DNA of 64,000 bases from a bacterium (lineage in GTDB: Bacteria; Myxococcota_A; Bradymonadia; UBA7976; UBA1532), in assembly GCA_030427205.1 (NCBI GenBank), contig JAUHXC010000048.1:1-64000 (forward strand), in the 5' to 3' direction. Each line of letters starts with the position of its first letter. Position 1 is the stretch's first letter. Shown piece by piece: positions 19,844-27,317 of the stretch. Below the pieces are notes generated by a model. That model did no database searches. It saw only the letters and a list, made by a program, of their open reading frames with translations, and was not told where the DNA came from. Both the position numbers and the translations under genes were made by a program.

Positions 19844-20922
19844 CCGATTCGCGCAACCTGGCCGCCCGCCCGGCCCCGACGGCCCCGACCTCGGCGCTGA
19901 CCCCGCTGGCCAGCGCCGCCCGGCGCAACGGCGCGATCCCCGTCGCCGAGCGCCTCGTCGAGCTGCGCGACTGGCTGGCCGACGGCCTGTCGTCGCTGCA
20001 CGGTCTGCTGGGCGGCGTCGGCGCCGGCGAGGCCGATCTGGCCTGGCGCGCCGCGCGCCATCTGCTCGAGCAACCGGGCAAACGCATCCGCCCGCTCGGC
20101 GTGCTGCTCGCCGCGCGCATCGGCGGGCGGGCCGTCGACGACGACGTGCGTCAGGCGGCGCTGGTGGCCGAGCTGGCCCACGCGGCGACGCTGCTGCACG
20201 ACGACGTGATCGACCACGGCGCCGAGCGCCGCGGCGCGCCCACCAGCCGGGTGCTCTACGGCAACGGGGCCAGCGTGCTCGGCGGCGATCACCTGCTCGT
20301 CGAGTGCCTGCGCCGGCTCGACCCGCTGCCGCGGGTGCTCACCTCGACGCTGATCGAGACCATCGGCCGCATGATCCACGCCGAGGCGCTGCAGCTCGAC
20401 CGCCGCCGCCGCTTCGACCCCGACCGCGAGGTCTACCTGACCGTCGTCGAGGGCAAGACCGCCGGGCTCTTCGAGTGGGCGCTGTCCGCCGGCGGGCGCC
20501 TGGGCGGGCTCGACGAGGCGCAGGTGGCGACCCTCGGCCGGGCCGGTATGGCGCTGGGCATGACGTTCCAGCTCGTCGACGACCTGCTCGACCTGACCGG
20601 CGACCCGACCGAGACCGGCAAGGATCGCTGCGCCGACGTGCGCGAGGGCAAGCTCACCTGGCCGCTGATCATCGCCGCCGAGCGCAACCCGGAGGTGGCC
20701 CTGCGCCTGCGGGCGGTGGCCGCCGCCGATCGTGACCCCACCGCCGAAGAGGCCGCGGCGCTCGTCGAGGCCATCCGCTCGACCGGCGCGCTCGACGAGA
20801 CCCGCGACGAGGCGCGGCGCTACGCCGACGAGGCCCAGCGCCAGCTCGACAAGCTGCCCGCCGGCCGCGCCCGGCAGGCGCTGCACACCCTGGTCGACGC
20901 CGCGCTCGAGCGGCGCAAGTAG
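19840..20922 (+). CDS. Polyprenyl diphosphate synthase (menaquinone side chain)
   Basis: 360 residues of the trans-isoprenyl diphosphate synthase family. The first Asp-rich motif is LLHDDVIDHGAERRG and the second is QLVDDLLDLTGD; KRIRPLGVLLA is the substrate-binding strand. About 45 N-terminal residues are an unusual Ala/Pro-rich extension. Its location between menE and menG indicates that it makes the menaquinone tail (a HepT/IspB role); chain length cannot be read directly. Confidence 0.9.
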   Translation: MTDSRNLAARPAPTAPTSALTPLASAARRNGAIPVAERLVELRDWLADGLSSLHGLLGGVGAGEADLAWRAARHLLEQPGKRIRPLGVLLAARIGGRAVDDDVRQAALVAELAHAATLLHDDVIDHGAERRGAPTSRVLYGNGASVLGGDHLLVECLRRLDPLPRVLTSTLIETIGRMIHAEALQLDRRRRFDPDREVYLTVVEGKTAGLFEWALSAGGRLGGLDEAQVATLGRAGMALGMTFQLVDDLLDLTGDPTETGKDRCADVREGKLTWPLIIAAERNPEVALRLRAVAAADRDPTAEEAAALVEAIRSTGALDETRDEARRYADEAQRQLDKLPAGRARQALHTLVDAALERRK

Positions 20923-20930
20923 GAGGCCCC

Positions 20931-21644
20931 ATGAGCAGCGCACACAACACCACGGTCGTCGGCCGCGCCGACGGCTCGGGCGGCATGTTCGACCGCATCG
21001 CCCCGCGCTACGACCTGCTCAACCGGCTGATGAGCTTCGGCATCGACCGCCGCTGGCGTCGACGGCTGCTGGCGGCCATGCCCACCGAGGGCCCGGTGCT
21101 CGACGTGGCCACCGGCACCGCCGACGTCGCCCTCGCGCTCGCCCGGCGGAACCCCGAGGTCACCGTCATCGGGCTCGACCCCAGCGGCGGCATGCTCGAT
21201 GTGGGTCGGCAGAAGATCGAGAAGGGCCGCCTCGAAGACCGGGTCGCGCTCGTCGAGGGCGACGCCCAGGACATGCCCTTCGACGCCGACCGCTTCGCCG
21301 GCAGCTGCATCGCGTTCGGCATCCGCAACGTGCCCGACCGCCTCGCCGGCCTGCGCGAGATGGCCCGGGTGACCCGCCCCGGCGGCCCGGTGGCGGTGCT
21401 CGAGCTCAGCGAGCCGCGCGGCGGCCCGATGGCGACCCTCGCCCGGCTGCACGTGCACCACATCGTACCGCGCATGGGCGCGCTGCTGTCCGGTGATCGG
21501 GAGTATCGCTACCTGCAGGCGTCCATCGCCGACTTCCCGCCGGCCGAGGCCTTCTGCGCGCTGATGCGGCAAGCCGGGCTCGACGACGTGGTCGCCCACC
21601 GGCTCACCTTCGGCACCGCGCACCTCTACATCGGCTTCGCCTGA
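20931..21644 (+). CDS. menG: Demethylmenaquinone methyltransferase
   Basis: 237 residues, class I SAM methyltransferase of the UbiE/MenG family. Signature segments are MFDRIAPRYDLLNRLMSFG, VLDVATGTADVALALA, FGIRNVPDRLAGLREMARV and RPGGPVAVLELSEP. It performs the last step, C-methylation of demethylmenaquinone. The ribosome site AGGAGG lies about 8 bp upstream, in the 8-bp gap after the polyprenyl synthase. It is the last gene of the men operon. Confidence 0.93.
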   Translation: MSSAHNTTVVGRADGSGGMFDRIAPRYDLLNRLMSFGIDRRWRRRLLAAMPTEGPVLDVATGTADVALALARRNPEVTVIGLDPSGGMLDVGRQKIEKGRLEDRVALVEGDAQDMPFDADRFAGSCIAFGIRNVPDRLAGLREMARVTRPGGPVAVLELSEPRGGPMATLARLHVHHIVPRMGALLSGDREYRYLQASIADFPPAEAFCALMRQAGLDDVVAHRLTFGTAHLYIGFA

Positions 21645-22126
21645 GCCCGCAGCGCCGTCGGCGGCCAGGGCCGGCCGGTCGGCGCGCCCGCCCGCATGCG
21701 CTCGATCGGGCGCGAGCGACGGGACGGCGGGGTCAACGCCGCGATCGGCGGGGCCGGCAGCGCCGTCGGGCGCGGCGGCGCGCCGAGGGGGCCGAGCAGC
21801 TGCAGGGGCTCCAACTCGACCGACTCCGCCGGATCGATCGCGCCGCGCACCGGGCGGGCGGACGGCTTCTCCGGCGCATCGACGGGGCCGAAGAGGATGT
21901 CCAGCCCCCAGGCCGACTCCAGGCCCAGGTCGCGGGCGAGGCAGGTCGCCGCGCGCATCAGCTCGGCGGCCCGACTCTCGAGCCGCGCGGCGTGCGGGCT
22001 GGCGGTCAGGCGGTCCGCCTCGGGCAGCTCGGCCATGCACGCGATGGCGCGGGCCGCGAAGCCGAGCTGTTCGGCGGCGATCAACAGGCGGTCGGCGGTG
22101 GTCGAAGGCAGGCCCGAGTCGTCCAT
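21626..22126 (-). CDS. Hypothetical protein, helical N-terminus and Pro-rich tail
   Basis: 166 residues with no recognised family. The first about 80 residues form an Ala/Leu-rich helical region (LLIAAEQLGFAARAIACMAE); the rest is proline-rich linker ending in basic residues. Its 3' end overlaps the end of menG by 19 bp tail-to-tail. An AAGGG lies just upstream of the ATG. The coding call rests on the clean frame and the helical N-terminus only. Confidence 0.45.
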   Translation of the reverse strand: MDDSGLPSTTADRLLIAAEQLGFAARAIACMAELPEADRLTASPHAARLESRAAELMRAATCLARDLGLESAWGLDILFGPVDAPEKPSARPVRGAIDPAESVELEPLQLLGPLGAPPRPTALPAPPIAALTPPSRRSRPIERMRAGAPTGRPWPPTALRAQAKPM

Positions 22127-22245
22127 CTGTTCACCCTTTGTAATGCGCCTCGATACGGTCCGGAAGCAGCGGCTTCTGCTTCGTAACGATGATTACAGCC
22201 GGACCCGGTCGCATCAAGCTCATACTTTACGAGCACTTCCATCAT

Positions 22246-22275
22246 TTGTTGCTTTTGATCGGCCGAATATACCGT
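22246..22275 (+). promoter_or_regulatory. Candidate promoter TTGTTG-N18-TACCGT
   Basis: The 293-bp gap 22127-22419 is markedly more AT-rich than its surroundings and holds no gene. TTGTTG at 22246-22251 and TACCGT at 22270-22275 form a promoter-like pair for the gene at 22420. The -10 hexamer is identical to that of the tmRNA promoter. Confidence 0.45.
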
Positions 22276-22419
22276 GACGCTCGGCTTTGATGCGTTCTTG
22301 ATCTGCGTATCCGAGCGTAGGCGCGTGACGCGAAAAATGTGCAACCTTTGTCTCAGCGGCGCAGCGCGGCGGGCGCGCGCCGCTTTCCCTCGCCCGCGCG
22401 GTCTGCTACACCCCGCGCC

Positions 22420-23172
22420 ATGAGCAAGATCCGCCGCCCCGCCGCCGACCGCCTGCCCCGGGTCTACGAAGGCCCCGACGTGCTCGGACCGCTGCTCGAA
22501 GAGAGCGGCTGCGCGCTGAGCGTCGACGACGTGATCGACGAGTTCGCCTGCGCCCTCGAAGAGGGCACGCCCGCCGGCGAGATCGTGCCGCTGCTGTGGG
22601 AGCTCGAGCCGCGGTTCCGCGATTCGGCCATGGCGAAGCGCACCTTCCAGAATCTCTTCGGGTTGTGGGACGCGGTCGACGCCGAGCTGAGCGCCGAGCA
22701 CGGCCCGCTCGTCGATCTGGGCGAGCTCGACCCCGACGCGCCCCTCTCGGGGCGGCAGGTCGACCGGGCCTCGGCGCGGCTCGCCGAGCTGGACGACGGC
22801 GGCTGGCGCAAGGCCCGCGACCGCTTCGACAACCACCAGTCCGACCTGGCGACCTTCGTCTTCGAATGCCTCGCCGAGCACGACCCGATCGCCATCGAGA
22901 CCGCGCTCGACCTGACCTTCGAGACGTGGTGGATCCTCGAGCACAGCCGCGGCGCCGAGCGGGTGCCCCGAGCCAGCCGCGCCGCCCTGAGCGCTGCCTT
23001 CGCCGCCGAGGACGACGGCGGTGAGCCCGAGCCGGGGCTGGCCGGGCTGGCCACCGCCGCGCTGTGGGAGCAGGCCGCCGACGAACAGCGTCCGCTCGCC
23101 GAGGCCAGCATCCCGCTCGCCGAGCGCGCGCTCAAGGCGGTGCGCCGGGCGCTGACCCCGGCCCGGCGCTGA
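22420..23172 (+). CDS. Hypothetical acidic helical protein
   Basis: 250 residues, soluble, acidic and helix-rich; no known family recognised. Notable segments are SVDDVIDEFACALEEGTPAG, PLLWELEPRFRDSAMAKRTF and TFETWWILEHSRG. No signal peptide or membrane segment is seen. It is followed after 25 bp by the fused membrane/spermidine-synthase-like gene on the same strand, so the two may be co-transcribed. Confidence 0.65.
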   Translation: MSKIRRPAADRLPRVYEGPDVLGPLLEESGCALSVDDVIDEFACALEEGTPAGEIVPLLWELEPRFRDSAMAKRTFQNLFGLWDAVDAELSAEHGPLVDLGELDPDAPLSGRQVDRASARLAELDDGGWRKARDRFDNHQSDLATFVFECLAEHDPIAIETALDLTFETWWILEHSRGAERVPRASRAALSAAFAAEDDGGEPEPGLAGLATAALWEQAADEQRPLAEASIPLAERALKAVRRALTPARR

Positions 23173-23197
23173 GCCCGTCACCCGCCGCTCCGGCGCC

Positions 23198-25198
23198 ATG
23201 AGCCCACGCGCGCTCTACGCCGTCGCCGCGCTCACCGCGTCGTGCGGCGCCGGCCTGCTCTTCGCGGTGCAGCCGATGATCGCCCGGGCGCTCTTGCCCG
23301 CGTTCGGCGGCACCGCCGCGGTGTGGACCACCAGCCTGCTCTTCTTCCAGACCCTGCTGCTCGCCGGCTACGCCTACGCCCACCGCGTCGCGCGCCTGCC
23401 CGGGCGACGGGCGGCGGCGGTGCACGGCGGCCTGCTCGCGCTCTCGCTGCTGACGCTGCCGATCACGCCCGATCCGCCGCTGGCCATCGGCGAATACCCG
23501 GCGCTGCAGCTGCTCGGCGTGCTGACCACGAGCGTCGGCGCGCCCTACGTCTTGCTGGCGGCCACCGCGCCGCTGCTTCAGGCCCGGGTCGCGCCGCACA
23601 GCGCGACGCCCTACCGGCTCTACGCGTGGTCCAACGCCGGCTCGATCGCCGGGCTTCTGCTCTATCCGCTGGCCGTCGAGCCGGCGATCGGCGTCGTCGC
23701 CCAGACCCGCGGCTGGTCGTGGATCTACGCCGGCTTCTGCGGGCTGATGGCGCTGTGGGTCGGCGCCTCGCGGTCCGCGGCGCCCGTGCCGCCGAGCGGT
23801 CCGCCGCCGAGCCGCCGGCTGCGCCTCTTGTGGGTCGGCCTCTCGGCCACCGGCGTGGCGCTCTTGATGAGCGTGACCGACGCCATCGCCGCCGACCTCA
23901 CCGTGACGCCGCTCTTCTGGGTCGTGCCGCTGCTGCTCTTCCTGCTCAGCTTCGTGGTCGCCTTCGGCCCGCGCCCCGGCGGCCGGCGGCTGTGGATGCC
24001 CCTAGGCCTCGCCGGCCTCGGCGCCCTCGTCGCGCTGCAGATCGCCGGCTGGCGCGCATCGTGGAGCGTGCAGATCGGCGGCTATTGCTTCGGCCTGTTC
24101 ACCGGCTGCATGGCCCTGCACGGCGAGCTGGCCCGCCGCGCGCCCGACCCCGGGCGGCTGACCGGCTTCTACCTGCACACCGCGCTCGGCGGCGCGCTCG
24201 GCGGCGTGAGCGTCGGCCTGCTCGCCCCGCTGCTCTTCGACCTGCACGTCGAGCTGCCGCTGGCCATCGTGGCCACTTTTGGGCTCTGCGCGGCCTCGAT
24301 CTGGCGCGAAAAGCCGGCGCAGATGCCCGTAGAGGGCCCACGGCTGCTGCTGGGGGCTTTGGGGCTGGCCCTGGTACTTCTGGGCGGGTGGCCATTGATC
24401 GGGCGTCTGCAGGGCGACGTGAGCCTCTACCGCAGCTTCTTCGGCGCGCTGCAGGTCAAGCGCTACCGCGACGGGGCGCTGGTCAACCTCACCGACGGCC
24501 GCATCAGCCATGGCTTTCAGCGCATGGCCGCCGAGCGCCGCCGCGAGCCCACCGCCTACTTCGCCCGCCACAGCGGCGTCGGCCGGCTGCTCTCGGCGCC
24601 CGGCGGGCCGCGGCGGGTGGCCGTCGTCGGGCTCGGCGCGGGCACGCTGGCGGCCTACGCCCGGCCGGGCGACGCGTTCGACTTCTACGAGATCAACCCG
24701 GACGTGGTCGACGCGGCGCGGCGCCACTTCACCTTCCTCGCCGACGTGCCCGCGCCGCCGCGGGTGATCCTGGGCGACGGCCGCAGCCGGCTCGCCGCCC
24801 ACCGCGGCGCGCCCTATCACATGCTGATCCTCGACGCGTTCAGCGGCGACGCCATCCCGGCCCACCTGCTCACCCGCGAGGCGCTGGCGCTCTACCTCGA
24901 CCGGCTGCAGCCCGGCGGATGGCTGGCGATCAACGTCTCGAACCACCACGCCGATCTGGCCCGCGTCGTGCGCGCGCACGCCGCGCACTTCGACCTGATC
25001 TGGACCCGCATCCGGGCCAAGGCCCGCTCGCCGCTGGGGCCGTACTACAGCGACTGGATGGTGCTCGGCCGCCGCGTCGACGGGCCGCTCGACCGGGACG
25101 GCGCCGATCTGCCGCCGCCCGATCCCGACGACCTGGACGGGCCGCCGCCGGTGCATTGGACCGACGACTTCGCCTCGCTGCGCGCGATCTTGAAGTAG
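23198..25198 (+). CDS. Membrane-fused spermidine synthase-like protein
   Basis: 666 residues. The N-terminal about 400 residues are an integral membrane region with around ten hydrophobic helices, beginning AVAALTASCGAGLLFAVQPM. The C-terminal about 230 residues are a Rossmann methyltransferase-like fold of the spermidine synthase type: VAVVGLGAGTLAAYA, FYEINPDVVDAARRHF, VILGDGRSRLAAH and LILDAFSGDAIPAHLL. Such fusions are widespread, but the reaction is rarely proven; aminopropyl transfer is presumed from the fold. It is probably located in the inner membrane. Confidence 0.85.
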   Translation: MSPRALYAVAALTASCGAGLLFAVQPMIARALLPAFGGTAAVWTTSLLFFQTLLLAGYAYAHRVARLPGRRAAAVHGGLLALSLLTLPITPDPPLAIGEYPALQLLGVLTTSVGAPYVLLAATAPLLQARVAPHSATPYRLYAWSNAGSIAGLLLYPLAVEPAIGVVAQTRGWSWIYAGFCGLMALWVGASRSAAPVPPSGPPPSRRLRLLWVGLSATGVALLMSVTDAIAADLTVTPLFWVVPLLLFLLSFVVAFGPRPGGRRLWMPLGLAGLGALVALQIAGWRASWSVQIGGYCFGLFTGCMALHGELARRAPDPGRLTGFYLHTALGGALGGVSVGLLAPLLFDLHVELPLAIVATFGLCAASIWREKPAQMPVEGPRLLLGALGLALVLLGGWPLIGRLQGDVSLYRSFFGALQVKRYRDGALVNLTDGRISHGFQRMAAERRREPTAYFARHSGVGRLLSAPGGPRRVAVVGLGAGTLAAYARPGDAFDFYEINPDVVDAARRHFTFLADVPAPPRVILGDGRSRLAAHRGAPYHMLILDAFSGDAIPAHLLTREALALYLDRLQPGGWLAINVSNHHADLARVVRAHAAHFDLIWTRIRAKARSPLGPYYSDWMVLGRRVDGPLDRDGADLPPPDPDDLDGPPPVHWTDDFASLRAILK

Positions 25199-25282
25199 TC
25201 GAGAAAATCGAGGCCGGCGTGCCCGTCGCAGCTGCGGGTCGAGCAAGGTGAGTACGCGTCTCGAAGAAACCCAGGAGTCGTC

Positions 25283-25462
25283 ATGATCACCCGCAGCCTC
25301 ATCCTCGCCATGTTCGCCTCTGCCACCGCCGCCTTCATCATGTGGGGCTTCGCCCCGCCGCCGCCGACCGCGGTCACATCGCCCGACGCGCCACAGGTCG
25401 TCGATATCGGGCAGGGGCCGCCGATCGCCGCGGAGCCCGCGCCCGACCGGCCCGAGGAGTAG
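25283..25462 (+). CDS. Small membrane-anchored protein (59 aa)
   Basis: An ATG at 25283 with AGGAG at 25272-25276 opens a 60-codon frame ending TAG at 25460-25462. The product has one hydrophobic N-terminal segment (LILAMFASATAAFIMWGFA) followed by a Pro/Ala/Asp-rich tail. It lies in the gap between two recognised genes and has the codon bias of the genome. No family is recognised. The good ribosome site and membrane segment support it as real. Confidence 0.5.
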   Translation: MITRSLILAMFASATAAFIMWGFAPPPPTAVTSPDAPQVVDIGQGPPIAAEPAPDRPEE

Positions 25463-25511
25463 CCGGGGGCCCTCGGCGCGCAGGCCGGCGTCAAGAAGTA
25501 TGAACCGGCGG

Positions 25512-25540
25512 TTGACGCCGGGCCGATCCGATCCCACCGT
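25512..25540 (+). promoter_or_regulatory. Candidate promoter TTGACG-N17-CACCGT for the ABC transporter
   Basis: TTGACG at 25512-25517 and CACCGT at 25535-25540 are 17 bp apart. The -10 ends only 7 bp before the ATG at 25548, which would give a leaderless transcript and argues against the ATG at 25500. Confidence 0.35.
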
Positions 25541-25547
25541 CGGGCCC

Positions 25548-27278
25548 ATGAAAGACCTCACCGCCTTCAGGCGCATCTTCGCCCTCGCCCGGCCGCAGCT
25601 GGGCCGGCTGGCGCTGGCGACGCTGGCCCTGGTCGGCACCTCGACGCTGACCTTGATCTATCCCCAGCTCATCAAGGAGATCGTCGACGGCGTGCTCGAG
25701 GGCGGCGGGCGGGACGCGGTGGACAAGTGGGCCGGGCTGCTGTTGATCCTGTTTGCGCTGACCGCGGCGCTGACCGCGGCGCGCATGTACCTCTTCACGG
25801 TGGCCGGCGAGCGCATCGTCGCCGACCTGCGCACCACGCTGTATCAGAACCTCGTGCGCCAGGAGGTCGGCTTCTTCGACGCCCACCGCACCGGCGAGCT
25901 GACCAACCGCCTCGCCGCCGATACCACCGTGGTGCAGAACGCGGCGACGGTGAACATCTCGATGCTGCTGCGCTACCTGATCACCAGCGTGGGCGCGGTG
26001 GGCATCCTCGCGTGGACCTCGTGGCGGCTGACGCTGGTGATGCTGGCCCTGGTGCCGGTGGCGGTGATCGGCGCGCTGTTCTACGGCCGCTGGATCCGCA
26101 AGCTCTCGCGCAAAGTGCAGGACGCGCTGGCCCGGGCGACGGAGGTCAGCGAAGAGACCCTCGGCGGCATCCGCACGGTGCGCGCGTTTGCCCGGGAGGA
26201 CGCCGAGACGGCGCGCTACGGCACCCGGGTCGAGGAGAGCTTCGCCCTCGCCCGGACCCGCGCCCGGGCCAACGCGATCTTCGGCGCCATCGCCGCGTTC
26301 GCCGGCTACGGGGCCATCAGCGGCGTGCTGTGGTACGGCGGCGTGCTGCTCGCCGAGGGCGCGCTGTCGATGGGCGAACTCACCTCGTTTCTGCTCTACA
26401 CCTTCACCGTGGCCTTCGGCATCGGCGCGCTCGGCGGGCTGTGGCAGGACTTCCAGCGGGCGATCGGCGCCAGCGAGCGGGTCTTCGAACTCATCGAGCG
26501 CCGGCCGGCGGTGAAGAGCGGCGAGACCACGCTGCCGGCGGTGCGCGGCGCGGTGCGCCTCGAAGGCGTCGACTTCGCCTATCCGACCCGGCCCGACGTG
26601 CCGGTGCTCGCCCATGTCGACCTGGACATCGCGCCGGGCGAGGTGGTGGCGCTCGTGGGGCCCTCGGGCGGCGGCAAGTCGACCATCGCGGCGCTGTTGA
26701 GCCGGTTCTACGATCCGCTCGCCGGGCGGGTGACCCTCGACGGCACCGACGTGCGCGAGCTGGACGGCGACTGGCTGCGGCGGCAGGTGGGCGTGGTGGC
26801 CCAGGAGCCGGTGCTCTTCGCGGCGTCCATCGCCGAGAACATCCGCTACGGTCGGCCGACCGCCACCGACGAGGAGGTGCGCCGGGCGGCGGAGGCGGCC
26901 AACGCCCGCGGCTTCGTCGACGACCTGCCCGAGGGCTTCGAGACCGAGGTGGGCGAGCGCGGGGTGCGGCTGTCGGGCGGGCAGAAGCAGCGCATCGCCA
27001 TCGCCCGCGCGCTGCTCGAAGACCCGCCGCTGCTGGTGCTCGACGAGGCCACCAGCGCCCTCGACGCCGAGTCGGAGCACCTGGTGCAGGAGGCGCTCAA
27101 GCGGCTGATGCACGGGCGCACGACGCTGGTCATCGCCCACCGGCTGTCGACGGTGAAGTCCGCCGACCGCATCGTGGTCGTCGAGCGCGGGCGGGTGGTG
27201 CAGCAGGGCAGCCACGGTCAGCTCATCGAGCGCGGCGGGCTCTACCGCCAACTCGTCGAGCGCCAGCTGGCCGCCTGA
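25548..27278 (+). CDS. ABC exporter, fused membrane and ATPase domains
   Basis: 576 residues from ATG 25548; an in-frame ATG at 25500 is possible but would include promoter-like DNA. It is an MsbA/LmrA-type half transporter that dimerises. Six hydrophobic helices occupy the N-terminal half (LALATLALVGTSTLTLIYPQ, YLITSVGAVGILAW and others). The ATPase half has Walker A GPSGGGKSTIAAL, Q-loop VAQEPVLF, signature LSGGQKQRIAIARAL, Walker B LLVLDEATSALD and H-loop VIAHRL. The substrate could be lipid or drug; nothing nearby tells which. Confidence 0.92.
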   Translation: MKDLTAFRRIFALARPQLGRLALATLALVGTSTLTLIYPQLIKEIVDGVLEGGGRDAVDKWAGLLLILFALTAALTAARMYLFTVAGERIVADLRTTLYQNLVRQEVGFFDAHRTGELTNRLAADTTVVQNAATVNISMLLRYLITSVGAVGILAWTSWRLTLVMLALVPVAVIGALFYGRWIRKLSRKVQDALARATEVSEETLGGIRTVRAFAREDAETARYGTRVEESFALARTRARANAIFGAIAAFAGYGAISGVLWYGGVLLAEGALSMGELTSFLLYTFTVAFGIGALGGLWQDFQRAIGASERVFELIERRPAVKSGETTLPAVRGAVRLEGVDFAYPTRPDVPVLAHVDLDIAPGEVVALVGPSGGGKSTIAALLSRFYDPLAGRVTLDGTDVRELDGDWLRRQVGVVAQEPVLFAASIAENIRYGRPTATDEEVRRAAEAANARGFVDDLPEGFETEVGERGVRLSGGQKQRIAIARALLEDPPLLVLDEATSALDAESEHLVQEALKRLMHGRTTLVIAHRLSTVKSADRIVVVERGRVVQQGSHGQLIERGGLYRQLVERQLAA

Positions 27279-27310
27279 CAGGCCGCCCGACAGGCCGCCT
27301 GACGGGCCGC
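27269..27310. repeat. 12-bp tandem repeat over the ABC gene stop codon
   Basis: Three and a half copies of GGCCGCCTGACA (27269-27280, 27281-27292, 27293-27304, partial to 27310). The first copy contains the transporter stop codon and the third carries a second in-frame TGA, so the repeat duplicates the stop. The middle copy has CGA in place of TGA. Confidence 0.75.
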
Positions 27311-27317
27311 GCCCGCG

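Noticed and set aside
22081..23199. Minus-strand frame extending through the AT-rich gap at 22127-22419
   Set aside because: The part in the gap (MMEVLVKYELDA...) has codon use unlike the genome and runs into an antisense shadow; a promoter region explains the composition better.
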